Assembly (NCBI GenBank): GCA_025210795.1
Contig: JAOAQZ010000043.1
Coordinates: 17,222-81,221 of the forward strand
From: Cohaesibacter sp.
GTDB lineage: Bacteria; Pseudomonadota; Alphaproteobacteria; Rhizobiales; Cohaesibacteraceae
Length of the DNA: 64,000 bases
Direction: 5' to 3'
Shown here piece by piece: positions 27,774 to 35,006 of this stretch. A program made the translations under genes and the position numbers. The notes beneath the pieces were generated by a model. The model saw nothing but the letters and a program-made list of their open reading frames with translations, had not been told where the DNA came from and did not search any database. The stretch's first letter is position 1, and every line of letters starts with the position of its first letter.

Positions 27774-28079
27774 TTATTTCTCGATTTCCTGCAAGCCAAT
27801 CAATTCGCGCATGATATTGTCTGCAATACCAATGCCGCCGGATTTGGTGATGGCGTCGGCATAGGTCTCGGTCATCAGGCCGCGATAGGTTTCTTCTGCA
27901 TAGCCGCCATTGAAAATGTCGTCTTCCCCACCGATGCCTTCAAACATGGAAGAGAGCATCTGGTTGATGAAAATGCCTTCAAACTGTTCGGCCACTTGGC
28001 GGGCCTGTTCCTTGGGGCTTTGTGCTGTTTGGGGCTGGCCAAGATTGAGGGAGTAGGGGGCTGCATTCATGATTGACAT
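27774..28079 (-). CDS. flgJ: Rod-binding protein FlgJ, N-terminal domain only
   Basis: A 101-residue protein consisting of the rod-binding domain (AEQFEGIFINQMLSSMFEGI, then GGYAEETYRGLMTE and GGIGIADNI). The muramidase domain of enterobacterial FlgJ is absent, as is usual in alphaproteobacteria, so another enzyme must open the peptidoglycan. The start ATG at 28079 overlaps the flgI stop by one base (TGATG), with GAGGTG as ribosome site; a GTG one codon earlier is possible. It scaffolds rod assembly in the periplasm. Confidence 0.92.
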   Translation of the reverse strand: MSIMNAAPYSLNLGQPQTAQSPKEQARQVAEQFEGIFINQMLSSMFEGIGGEDDIFNGGYAEETYRGLMTETYADAITKSGGIGIADNIMRELIGLQEIEK

Positions 28080-29203
28080 CACATCACCTCGATTTCTGCC
28101 TGAAGGGCACCAGCGGCCTTAATGGCTTGCAGGATGGAGATCATGTCACGTGGCCCCACACCCAAGGCGTTAAGTCCGCCAACCAACTCTCGCAAGGGAA
28201 CAGATCCTTCTAGAAGGGCCAGTTTTTTGTCTGAATCGGTAGAGACATCGACATTTGACCGCGGCACAGTGGTTGTCTGCCCGTTGGCAAGAGGATTAGG
28301 TTGTGAGACTTGAGGGGTTTCGCTGACTGTGATCGTCAGGTTGCCTTGCGCAATGGCAACGGTGCTTACACGCACATCCTGTCCCATTACGATAATTCCG
28401 GTTGTCTCGTCGATAACGATTTTTGCTGGCAGGTCCGGTTCGATGGTTAGCTGTTCGATATCGGTGAGCAGGTCCACGATGTTACCGTTAAAATTGACAG
28501 GTAGAGTGAGGCGCACACCGGTTGGGTTCAAAGGCTCGGCGACCGGCTCGCCAATCAGGTCATTGATGGACTGCGCCATACGGCGGGCTGTTGTCAGGTC
28601 CGGGTTGCGCAAAGACAGGCGCATGGTGGACATGCTGGCCAGCTGGAAGGGTAGTTCGCGCTCCACCAGCGCGCCATTTGCAATGCGCCCGGAGGTTGGA
28701 ACCCCTTGTACGATTTTTGCGGCTTCCCCTTCCGCTGCAAAGCCGCCAATGGCGATGGGGCCTTGCGCAATGGCATAGGCTTCACCGTCGGCCCCCATCA
28801 GGGGGGTAACCAGCAATGTGCCGCCCTGCAGGCTTTTGGCGTCACCCAAAGCGCTGATATTGACATCAATGCGGGAGCCTTGAACGGAGAAGGCTGGCAA
28901 GTCAGCTGTGACCATGACGGCTGCGACATTCTTGGTGTTCAGCGTGGCGCCGGAGATATTCACGCCCATGCGCTCGAGCATTGCTTGCAAGCTTTGCTTG
29001 GTGAAAGGGGCGCTGCCCAGACTGTCCCCTGTGCCATTGAGGCCGACCACAAGGCCATAACCGATAAGCTGGTTGTCGCGGATGCCTTCAAAATTGGCAA
29101 TGTCTTTGATGCGGGATGCAGAGTGAGCCGGTTGGGCGGCAAAACCTAACATCTGCATTGCAATGATGATTGCGACTATCAAAGACAGGGTGCGAAGAAC
29201 CAT
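28079..29203 (-). CDS. flgI: Flagellar P-ring protein FlgI
   Basis: A 374-residue protein with an N-terminal signal peptide (about residues 1-29, ending AHSASRIKDIANFEG) and the strongly conserved RDNQLIGYGLVVGLNGTGDS. The C-terminus holds VPLRELVGGLNALGVGPRDM. It forms the periplasmic P-ring in the peptidoglycan layer around the rod. It leads a three-gene operon driven by a sigma-54 promoter at about 29259-29275 and is divergent from fliX, an arrangement also seen in Caulobacter. Confidence 0.96.
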   Translation of the reverse strand: MVLRTLSLIVAIIIAMQMLGFAAQPAHSASRIKDIANFEGIRDNQLIGYGLVVGLNGTGDSLGSAPFTKQSLQAMLERMGVNISGATLNTKNVAAVMVTADLPAFSVQGSRIDVNISALGDAKSLQGGTLLVTPLMGADGEAYAIAQGPIAIGGFAAEGEAAKIVQGVPTSGRIANGALVERELPFQLASMSTMRLSLRNPDLTTARRMAQSINDLIGEPVAEPLNPTGVRLTLPVNFNGNIVDLLTDIEQLTIEPDLPAKIVIDETTGIIVMGQDVRVSTVAIAQGNLTITVSETPQVSQPNPLANGQTTTVPRSNVDVSTDSDKKLALLEGSVPLRELVGGLNALGVGPRDMISILQAIKAAGALQAEIEVM

Positions 29204-29258
29204 AATCCGTTAACCTTTGTAAACAACGCCCACTTGCGGGCGTACCTGTTTTGAAATT

Positions 29259-29275
29259 AGCAATAATTGTGCCAA
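29259..29275 (-). promoter_or_regulatory. Sigma-54 promoter of the flgI operon
   Basis: On the minus strand TTGGCAC-AATTA-TTGCT is an essentially perfect -24/-12 element. The predicted transcription start is near 29249, about 45 bases before the flgI ATG. Confidence 0.88.
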
Positions 29276-29390
29276 CTCAGATTTTTGGCTATGAAACTTT
29301 TTATTCCTTGAAATTTCTTGGTTTTTTGACTTGTGGCGATGATGAGTGGATTGCGTTTTTTGCCGCAGGGTGCAGATTTTGCCCAGTGCG

Positions 29391-29407
29391 TTAACGGCCT
29401 GTTAACC
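29391..29407. promoter_or_regulatory. CtrA-type box between flgI and fliX
   Basis: TTAA-CGGCCTG-TTAACC, a perfect TTAA-N7-TTAAC match, about 90 bases before the fliX ATG. Two further TTAA half-sites follow at 29415 and 29427. In Caulobacter fliX is a CtrA-activated class II gene, which fits this position. Confidence 0.72.
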
Positions 29408-29497
29408 GAATGGGTTAATCTTTTCCTTAACGGACTGGATCTGGTTGGGGAACACAGATCAAGATGTGGTTGGGTTCGAAATAGGATAGTTGGATCA

Positions 29498-29935
29498 ATG
29501 CGAATTAATGGGCCGAAAAGCACTGCTGGTGTCACGGGTAAGGGAGCTGCCAAGCGGAGCTCTGGAAATGGTGCTGCCTTCTCACTCCCCGGTGAAACAA
29601 GCTCAGCCGCTTCTGCTTCGGCCACTAATCAAACCAGCGCAGTGCAGAATGTGGGTGCCTTGCTTGCCCTGCAATCAGTTGATGATGCCTTGTCCGGCCG
29701 CAAGCGTAAGGCTGTGCGGCGCGGTAACAAGATGCTCGATCTTCTTGAGTCCATTCGGCTTGGTCTGTTGTCTGGCCAGATGCCAAGCCATATTCTAGAA
29801 CAATTGCAACGCTTGTCAGATCAGGTTGAAGAGAGTGGCGATGAACGAATCGACGCTGTACTTGCCGAGATTGAGCTGCGAACACAGGTAGAAATGGCAA
29901 AGCTGGAAGATCTGAGGATGCGTAAAGCTCTTTGA
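29498..29935 (+). CDS. fliX: Flagellar assembly regulator FliX
   Basis: A 145-residue protein started at the ATG at 29498 (MRINGPKSTAGVTGKGAAKR), the typical FliX beginning; the longer frame to 29333 would translate through the promoter region. The C-terminal half is conserved (ALQSVDDALSGRKRKAVRRG, then LDLLESIRLGLLSGQM). FliX senses early basal-body assembly and controls the sigma-54 activator FlbD, so class III genes switch on only after class II structures exist. The presence of sigma-54 elements before flgE, flgI and flgF supports that circuit here; flbD itself is outside the window. Confidence 0.92.
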   Translation: MRINGPKSTAGVTGKGAAKRSSGNGAAFSLPGETSSAASASATNQTSAVQNVGALLALQSVDDALSGRKRKAVRRGNKMLDLLESIRLGLLSGQMPSHILEQLQRLSDQVEESGDERIDAVLAEIELRTQVEMAKLEDLRMRKAL

Positions 29936-30074
29936 TGGTAGAAGAATTTGCGTAAAAATACGTAAAATTTACTATTTTTACTGTTTGAAAGAGGCTTTTT
30001 TGACGGGATTGGTTGTTTGTGAGAGCTGCTCACTCTATATAACTTGCGTCTTTTAAGAAAAATAGGGGTAACCC

Positions 30075-30491
30075 ATGTCTGTCGAGATCGATGATACCTA
30101 TCGTCCCTCGGAAGGTGAACCCTTCATGAACGAACGGCATGTCGAGTATTTCCGCCGCAAACTCCACCAGTGGCGGGATGATATTTTGCGCGAAAGTCGT
30201 GAGACATTGCAACACCTTCAGAACGAAAATACCAACCATCCAGATTTGGTCGATCGTGCATCGTCAGAGACGGATAGGGCAATCGAATTGCGTGCGCGGG
30301 ACCGCCAGCGCAAGCTTATTTCCAAAATTGATGCTGCATTAAAACGCATTGAGGATGGCTCTTACGGCTATTGTGAAGATACCGGTGAGCCTATTTCGCT
30401 CAAGCGGCTTGATGCTCGTCCGACTGCCACTTTGTCCATTGAGGCGCAAGAGCGGCATGAGCGGCGTGAGAAAGTCTATCGTGACGATTGA
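30075..30491 (+). CDS. dksA: DksA-type RNA polymerase-binding protein with degenerate zinc finger
   Basis: A 138-residue DksA homologue. The coiled-coil region is about 30-95 with the tip residues in HPDLVDRASSETDRA, and the globular region is about 96-138. Of the four zinc-site cysteines (C-x2-C-x17-C-x2-C in Escherichia coli) only Cys100 remains; the other positions are Thr103, Ser121 and Ala124. This loss is common in alphaproteobacterial DksA, which stays functional without zinc. It binds the polymerase secondary channel and works with ppGpp. It lies just downstream of fliX, as in Caulobacter relatives. Confidence 0.93.
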   Translation: MSVEIDDTYRPSEGEPFMNERHVEYFRRKLHQWRDDILRESRETLQHLQNENTNHPDLVDRASSETDRAIELRARDRQRKLISKIDAALKRIEDGSYGYCEDTGEPISLKRLDARPTATLSIEAQERHERREKVYRDD

Positions 30492-30546
30492 TCGGTGATT
30501 GTCTGATCCCCTGATCAGCTATCCTTTCTCAATTGCAAAGACATAA

Positions 30547-30591
30547 ATAAGGGCGCAGATCCGGGAGCTGGTTCTGCGCCCTTATTTTTTG
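30547..30591. terminator. Terminator hairpin of dksA, first member of a hairpin array
   Basis: A 13-bp perfect stem (30547-30559 with 30573-30585) and a run of T on the plus strand. Its 13-base loop contains GGGAGC, the motif repeated in the following hairpins. The stem ends in AT pairs, so it could also terminate minus-strand transcription coming from flgH. Confidence 0.85.
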
Positions 30592-30845
30592 CGCTGTGAT
30601 CTGATTTGGGAGCAATCACAGCGCACTGATGGACCAACTGGGGAGCATGGTCCATGCGGCAGGCAAAGGGGGAGCATGCGCTGCCGCGAAGGCTGGAAAT
30701 GGTGCCAGCCGAAAGGGGAGCCTGAGGGCAATTTCTAGCGGCCCTCGGAAAGCTAAGTGGATGTCGGATTGGTTCGGGTTCCGGGGCTATTTGCCTTGAG
30801 CCGCCGGATACAGGGCTTGCGCCCTATATCCGGTTGTCCAATCCG
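30590..30845. ncRNA. Candidate structured RNA: hairpin array with repeated GGGAGC / GCTCCC loops
   Basis: No gene fits here, but the region is almost wholly base-paired. Hairpin 1: 10-bp stem 30591-30600/30615-30624. Hairpin 2: 8-bp stem 30629-30636/30648-30655. Hairpin 3: stem 30656-30665/30677-30687 with one bulge. Each loop ends in GGGAGCA. Hairpin 4: 30691-30696/30705-30710; a linker then carries GGGGAGCC; hairpin 5: 30724-30729/30741-30746. A long-range stem 30765-30772/30838-30845 encloses hairpin 6 (30804-30810 and 30812-30816, with 30821-30825 and 30827-30833). On the minus strand the loops read TGCTCCC, able to pair with Shine-Dalgarno sequences; on the plus strand they offer GGA, the core recognised by CsrA. 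Strand is undecided; minus would make it the flgH 3' UTR. Confidence 0.55.
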
Positions 30846-30858
30846 CGTGATGGATGGA

Positions 30859-31617
30859 TTAGAATGGCAGGATTACATCAAGCACCTGTTGACCATAGCG
30901 GGGTTGCTGAACATCTGTGATCTGGCCTCTGCCACCATAAGCGATGCGTGCTTCGGCAATTTTCTCAGACTGGATGGTGTTGTTAGAGGAGATGTCGGCA
31001 GGGCGGACGATGCCTGCGACCAGAAGTTCGCGCACCTCGAAATTCACGCGCACTTCCTGCCGGCCTTCAATGACCAGATTGCCATTGGGCAGGACTTGCA
31101 GAACCACTGCTGCGACCGTCGTGGTGATGGTTTCGGAGCGATCTACCTCGCCGCTGCCTTCTGATGAACTGTCAGATGTGGCCTTGGCGATCGTGGAGGG
31201 GTCCGTATTGCCAGTGAACTCGCTTGGGAGTACATGGTTCCACATGCGTTGGCCAAAGCTGCCACCCAATCCCATATTGTCGGAATTGGCGCGGTTGCGT
31301 TTGGTGGTATTGCCGATTTTGGCTTTGTCGGTGATTTTGACATGTACTGTCAGGATGTCGCCGATCTGATGGGCGCGCTGATCTTTGAAAAAGGCGCGCG
31401 AGCCGGTCTGCCATAGGGAGTTTGGACTATAGCTTGCCTTGTTTGACTGGGTTGGCATTGGCATCTGAACCGGGCGATATCCCTTTTGGGCTTTCGGGTT
31501 TTCAATTGCAGACAGGGCTGGCTGTTTGCCGATATTCTTGAGCCGATCTCCTGCACCGCATGCGGAAAGAGTGGCTGCAGCAAGGCAGAGAAGAAGGGTT
31601 TTTGTGAGCTTTTTCAT
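30859..31617 (-). CDS. flgH: Flagellar L-ring lipoprotein FlgH
   Basis: A 252-residue outer-membrane lipoprotein. The signal peptide ends in the lipobox LSAC with Cys20 as the lipidation site. The conserved region includes GSRAFFKDQRAHQIGDILTV and later LPNGNLVIEGRQEVRVN. It forms the L-ring that lets the rod pass the outer membrane. Its start overlaps the flgA stop by four bases (ATGA), so it is translationally coupled as the last gene of flgF-flgG-flgA-flgH. The unusual hairpin array lies directly downstream. Confidence 0.96.
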   Translation of the reverse strand: MKKLTKTLLLCLAAATLSACGAGDRLKNIGKQPALSAIENPKAQKGYRPVQMPMPTQSNKASYSPNSLWQTGSRAFFKDQRAHQIGDILTVHVKITDKAKIGNTTKRNRANSDNMGLGGSFGQRMWNHVLPSEFTGNTDPSTIAKATSDSSSEGSGEVDRSETITTTVAAVVLQVLPNGNLVIEGRQEVRVNFEVRELLVAGIVRPADISSNNTIQSEKIAEARIAYGGRGQITDVQQPRYGQQVLDVILPF

Positions 31618-32642
31618 TGGGTTTGTCCCTTCACGGCAGCAATGGTCATTGGCGTTTCGCCGACCTGCACAAGGCCTGCATCTTTTACCCGTGCCCGGAT
31701 GATCCGGTTTGTTTGTAAATTCTGAATGGCAATCACATCGCCTTTGGCGCCTGCGGTCATCGCGGTGCCGCGCATGGTCAGAGTCAAATTGCCTGATTTG
31801 AACAGGATGGTGACAATGTCGGATCGATTGATGATCTCTGGCACCTTGAACATGGAGTTGCTGGCAATGGCACCTTGACGAATGTTTTGTCGTGCCGCCT
31901 TACCGATTAAATTGGAGATTTGCATGCGATCAATGCCGCGGGTGCGTTGGCGAGGCATGGGAGACAGGATGATGTCTCCCTCCATGATCAGGTCACCACG
32001 CAGGATGTTTCGGGTCGCGATGGGAACCATCACTGTCTCGGTTGCCTGACCGCTAATGCGGATGGGCGACAGATCATTGCGGCCACCAATCAGGATATTG
32101 GCAGAAAAGCGCCCCGATGACCGATCAAACCGCAAAGCACGGATATGAAAGCTTTGCAGCGCATCAAGTGAGGCATGCTGATCGGGGACATTTTGATTGA
32201 GTGAGAGTTCGACATCGCCTGCAGAGGATACAAACCCTTTTTGCTTCATGCGGGCAAGCAATCCATCTGTAATGTCGTGTTCAGTCACCAATTGGGAGGC
32301 GTGGCGCACTCGGACCATGGTCACATTGTTGCGGTCAACCTCGTTTAAACCCGCATCGCGCGCGGCCAGCAGCACTCGCTCAGCACGGATGACGCCACTT
32401 TGTCCGATAGAGGGTGCGCGAAAGACAGCGCGGCTGCCTTGAGGCCCTGCATCTTCGAATAGATCACTGAGTGTTACCAAGCTGCCTGTTACTTCGATGT
32501 TTGCGCGCATTTTGGGCATGGCAAGGGCTGTTGTCACACCAAGGCTGAGGGACAGGGCCGCAAAGGCAAGGCGATTAAGCCATTTTGTTGTGCCGAGCTG
32601 GACATTTGTCTTGCGGCGTTTGATTAGTATGTCAATCATCAT
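31614..32642 (-). CDS. flgA: P-ring assembly chaperone FlgA
   Basis: A 342-residue periplasmic protein. A basic start and hydrophobic stretch (about residues 21-41, ending TTALAMPK) form the signal peptide. The C-terminal half has the SAF-type domain with RNILRGDLIMEGDI and the terminal chaperone region GDVIAIQNLQTNRIIRARV. It helps FlgI polymerise. It starts nine bases after flgG ends and overlaps flgH. A second ATG one codon downstream is equally possible. Confidence 0.92.
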   Translation of the reverse strand: MMIDILIKRRKTNVQLGTTKWLNRLAFAALSLSLGVTTALAMPKMRANIEVTGSLVTLSDLFEDAGPQGSRAVFRAPSIGQSGVIRAERVLLAARDAGLNEVDRNNVTMVRVRHASQLVTEHDITDGLLARMKQKGFVSSAGDVELSLNQNVPDQHASLDALQSFHIRALRFDRSSGRFSANILIGGRNDLSPIRISGQATETVMVPIATRNILRGDLIMEGDIILSPMPRQRTRGIDRMQISNLIGKAARQNIRQGAIASNSMFKVPEIINRSDIVTILFKSGNLTLTMRGTAMTAGAKGDVIAIQNLQTNRIIRARVKDAGLVQVGETPMTIAAVKGQTQ

Positions 32643-32651
32643 CCGCTCCCA

Positions 32652-33437
32652 TTATCTCAGGTTCGAGGTTGCAGAGAGCATTTCATCCGCTGCCTTAATA
32701 ACGCGACTATTCATTTCATAGGCGCGCTGGGCGGCAATCAGATCTGAAATTTCTGCAACAGAATTCACGTTGGCCATCTCCAAGTGGCCCTGCAAAATAG
32801 TCCCGTAACTTGGCGTACCGGGCGTGGCGACCTGAGCGGCTCCGCTTGCTCCGGTTTCAAGAAACAAGTTGTCTCCGATGGCTTCGAGGCCTGCCTTGTT
32901 GACGAACCGGGCCAATGTAAGCTGCCCCAGAGTGGTCTGGGTGGTGGAATTGCCAACCTGAACCTGAATTTCCCCTTCCTGGTTGATGGAGATATTCTTG
33001 GAATTCTGCGGGAAGGTTATGCCCGGAACGACCTCGTAGCCATCGACGGTCACCAACTGACCGTTGGCATTGATCTCAAAAGAGCCATCGCGGGTGTAAG
33101 CAGTTCGTCCGTCCGGGGTGGTGATCTGAAAGAAGCCTTCGCCGCGAATGGCGACGTCAAGCTGCTTGCCGGTATTTTCGACCGAGCCTTGGGACATGAT
33201 GCGGGCGGTGGCTGCAAGACGTACGCCCGAGCCGATCTGGATGCCCACTGGAACCGCCGTGCCGGATGCAGATGTTGCAGAGCCAGAGCGGCGCAGATCC
33301 TGATAGAGCAGGTCCTGAAACTCGGCGCGCTGGCGTTTGAAGCCGGTGGTGCGCATGTTGGCCACGTTGTTGGAAATAACTTCAACATTATGTTCCTGCG
33401 CCAGCATGCCGGTGGAAGCGATATATAGAGCTCTCAT
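32652..33437 (-). CDS. flgG: Distal rod protein FlgG
   Basis: A 261-residue rod protein with the hallmark MRALYIASTGMLAQEHNVEV, the NNVANMRTTGFKRQR element and the C-terminal SDLIAAQRAYEMNSRVIKAA. The length equals that of FlgG in other bacteria. It forms the distal rod between the MS ring and the hook. It is 22 bases downstream of flgF and 9 bases before flgA in the sigma-54-type operon. Confidence 0.97.
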   Translation of the reverse strand: MRALYIASTGMLAQEHNVEVISNNVANMRTTGFKRQRAEFQDLLYQDLRRSGSATSASGTAVPVGIQIGSGVRLAATARIMSQGSVENTGKQLDVAIRGEGFFQITTPDGRTAYTRDGSFEINANGQLVTVDGYEVVPGITFPQNSKNISINQEGEIQVQVGNSTTQTTLGQLTLARFVNKAGLEAIGDNLFLETGASGAAQVATPGTPSYGTILQGHLEMANVNSVAEISDLIAAQRAYEMNSRVIKAADEMLSATSNLR

Positions 33438-33459
33438 GATTAAAATCCTTCCTGCGGCG

Positions 33460-34200
33460 CTATGCGCTCAAGCGACCAAGTTTGTCGATGGCGTTTTCGC
33501 GAAGATCCTGAATGCTTTTCTGGGAGTTGGCCAAAGAGGTGTAGGCGCGGGTGACGGCGATCATGCGGGAGATTTCTTTCACGCCCTTCACGTTGGAGCT
33601 TTCAACCCGGCCAGACAGAATGTTGGGCACTTCTACCACCTGCGGGTTGGCGTGTTTGAACAGGGAGAAACCTTCCTTGACCATGGCATCCTGATTGGCA
33701 AAGGTTACGACCCGTACGCGGCCGATTTCGCCCCGTTCCGTGCTGATGGTGCCGTCGCGTGCGATGTCGATATTGCTGTCCTCGGTGGTGAAGACGATCG
33801 GACCGTCCTGCCCCAGAACCGCATAACCTTCCGTTGTCACCAACTCGCCTTGGGAATTGATGTCAAACTCACCATTGCGGGTATAGCGCTCGCCGTCGGG
33901 TGCTTGAATGGCAAACCATGAGCTGTCGTCATTGAAGGCCATATTGACCGGATTGCCAGTCTCACGAATGGTGCCGGGCGCAAATTGATGCGTGATCCGG
34001 TTGTCGATGACATATGAGATCTTTTTGTCGGATGAGCGAAAATCATTCATGCGCGCTGTTGGCATGATATATTCTTCAAACAGAAGATTGTCGCTCTTGT
34101 AGCCTGCAGTATTGATGTTTGCGAGATTGTTCGCAATCACATCCATCTTGCGGCGCAGAACCATTTGCCTTGATAGGCCGATGAGTTGTGAATTCTCCAT
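33460..34200 (-). CDS. flgF: Proximal rod protein FlgF
   Basis: A 246-residue rod protein started at the ATG at 34200 (MENSQLIGLSRQMVLRRKMD), the usual FlgF start; the frame extends upstream to 34287 but would translate the promoter leader. The NNLANINTAGYKSDN element and the C-terminal KEISRMIAVTRAYTSLANSQ mark the family. It leads flgF-flgG-flgA-flgH, the same order as the Caulobacter flgF operon, behind a sigma-54 element at 34271. Confidence 0.95.
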   Translation of the reverse strand: MENSQLIGLSRQMVLRRKMDVIANNLANINTAGYKSDNLLFEEYIMPTARMNDFRSSDKKISYVIDNRITHQFAPGTIRETGNPVNMAFNDDSSWFAIQAPDGERYTRNGEFDINSQGELVTTEGYAVLGQDGPIVFTTEDSNIDIARDGTISTERGEIGRVRVVTFANQDAMVKEGFSLFKHANPQVVEVPNILSGRVESSNVKGVKEISRMIAVTRAYTSLANSQKSIQDLRENAIDKLGRLSA

Positions 34201-34270
34201 AAGCGTTAACCACTTTGCTCCCAATGATCCGCGCCGGTGCTCCCCAGCGTGACGCGTTGAGTATTTGTTA

Positions 34271-34287
34271 AGCATAAAGCGTGCCAA
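34271..34287 (-). promoter_or_regulatory. Sigma-54 promoter of the flgF operon
   Basis: On the minus strand TTGGCACG-CTTT-ATGCT matches the -24/-12 consensus except for A in place of the first T of TTGC. The predicted start is near 34260, giving a leader of about 60 bases. Confidence 0.82.
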
Positions 34288-34439
34288 CTTAAATTGTCTT
34301 TATATTTCAATGGTTGAGTGGAGAGGGTGTCGGCAAAATAGGAAGAAAAGGCAGGGCGAAATTGCCCTGTAGGAAAAAAATGCCGAGTTCCTGTGGGAGG
34401 TTGCTGGAAAGGTTTTGTTAACCTTTTGTGAGGTATTTA

Positions 34440-34457
34440 TTAAGAGTGATTAACCAT
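34440..34457. promoter_or_regulatory. Imperfect CtrA-type element upstream of fliL
   Basis: TTAA-GAGTGA-TTAACCAT, 32 bases before the fliL ATG. The half-sites, including the TTAACCAT extension, match the CtrA class II promoter pattern, but the spacing is six instead of seven. Confidence 0.4.
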
Positions 34458-34488
34458 AATTTACGATTCGTAAAACTGCGGAATATGA

Positions 34489-34998
34489 ATGGCTGAAGAA
34501 GCTGAAAATGTAGACGGTGAGGGTGCCGAGGAAGAGGGCCGGGGTGGCGGCAAGAAGAAGCTGATCATCATTATTGCTCTGGCTTTGGTGGTGCTGCTAG
34601 GTGGCGGTGCTGCGGCTTATTTCCTGTTTTTCAATGAACCGGCTGCCGAGGTGGTCGAGCCAGAAAATGACCCTGATGCCGAGCCCGAAGCCAAGGCCTA
34701 TTTTCTTGATCTGCCCGAGATGACGGTGAACCTCAATTCCAAGAATCGCCGTGCGCAATATCTTCGCGTCAAAATAGCGCTTGAGCTGGTCAGTGAAGAA
34801 CAGGCGGCAAAGATCGAGCCGTTTCTGCCGCGGGTTCTGGATGCGTTTCAGGTTTATTTGCGCGAATTGCGTACATCCGATCTGGAAGGGTCTGCAGGCC
34901 TTTTCCGTTTGAAGCGGGAATTGCAAAAGCGAATTAATGATGCGGTTTATCCGGTCAAAGTGAACGATATTCTGTTTAAAGAAATCTTGATCCAGTAG
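34489..34998 (+). CDS. fliL: Flagellar basal body-associated protein FliL
   Basis: A 169-residue single-pass membrane protein: an acidic cytoplasmic N-terminus (1-22), a Gly/Lys boundary, a membrane segment at about 25-46, then a periplasmic domain with YFLDLPEMTVNLNSKNRRAQ. FliL surrounds the stators and affects torque. It begins fliL-fliM-pflI-like-motE-like; fliM follows after eight bases. The upstream region has an imperfect CtrA-type element and no sigma-54 site, which agrees with an early (class II) gene. Confidence 0.94.
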   Translation: MAEEAENVDGEGAEEEGRGGGKKKLIIIIALALVVLLGGGAAAYFLFFNEPAAEVVEPENDPDAEPEAKAYFLDLPEMTVNLNSKNRRAQYLRVKIALELVSEEQAAKIEPFLPRVLDAFQVYLRELRTSDLEGSAGLFRLKRELQKRINDAVYPVKVNDILFKEILIQ

Positions 34999-35006
34999 GG
35001 CGAGAG

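Noticed and set aside
30590..30845. tRNA, tmRNA, SRP RNA or RNase P RNA in the hairpin region
   Set aside because: No cloverleaf, CCA end, SRP GGAA-loop helix or RNase P core sequence is present; the repeated GGGAGC loops do not fit these families.
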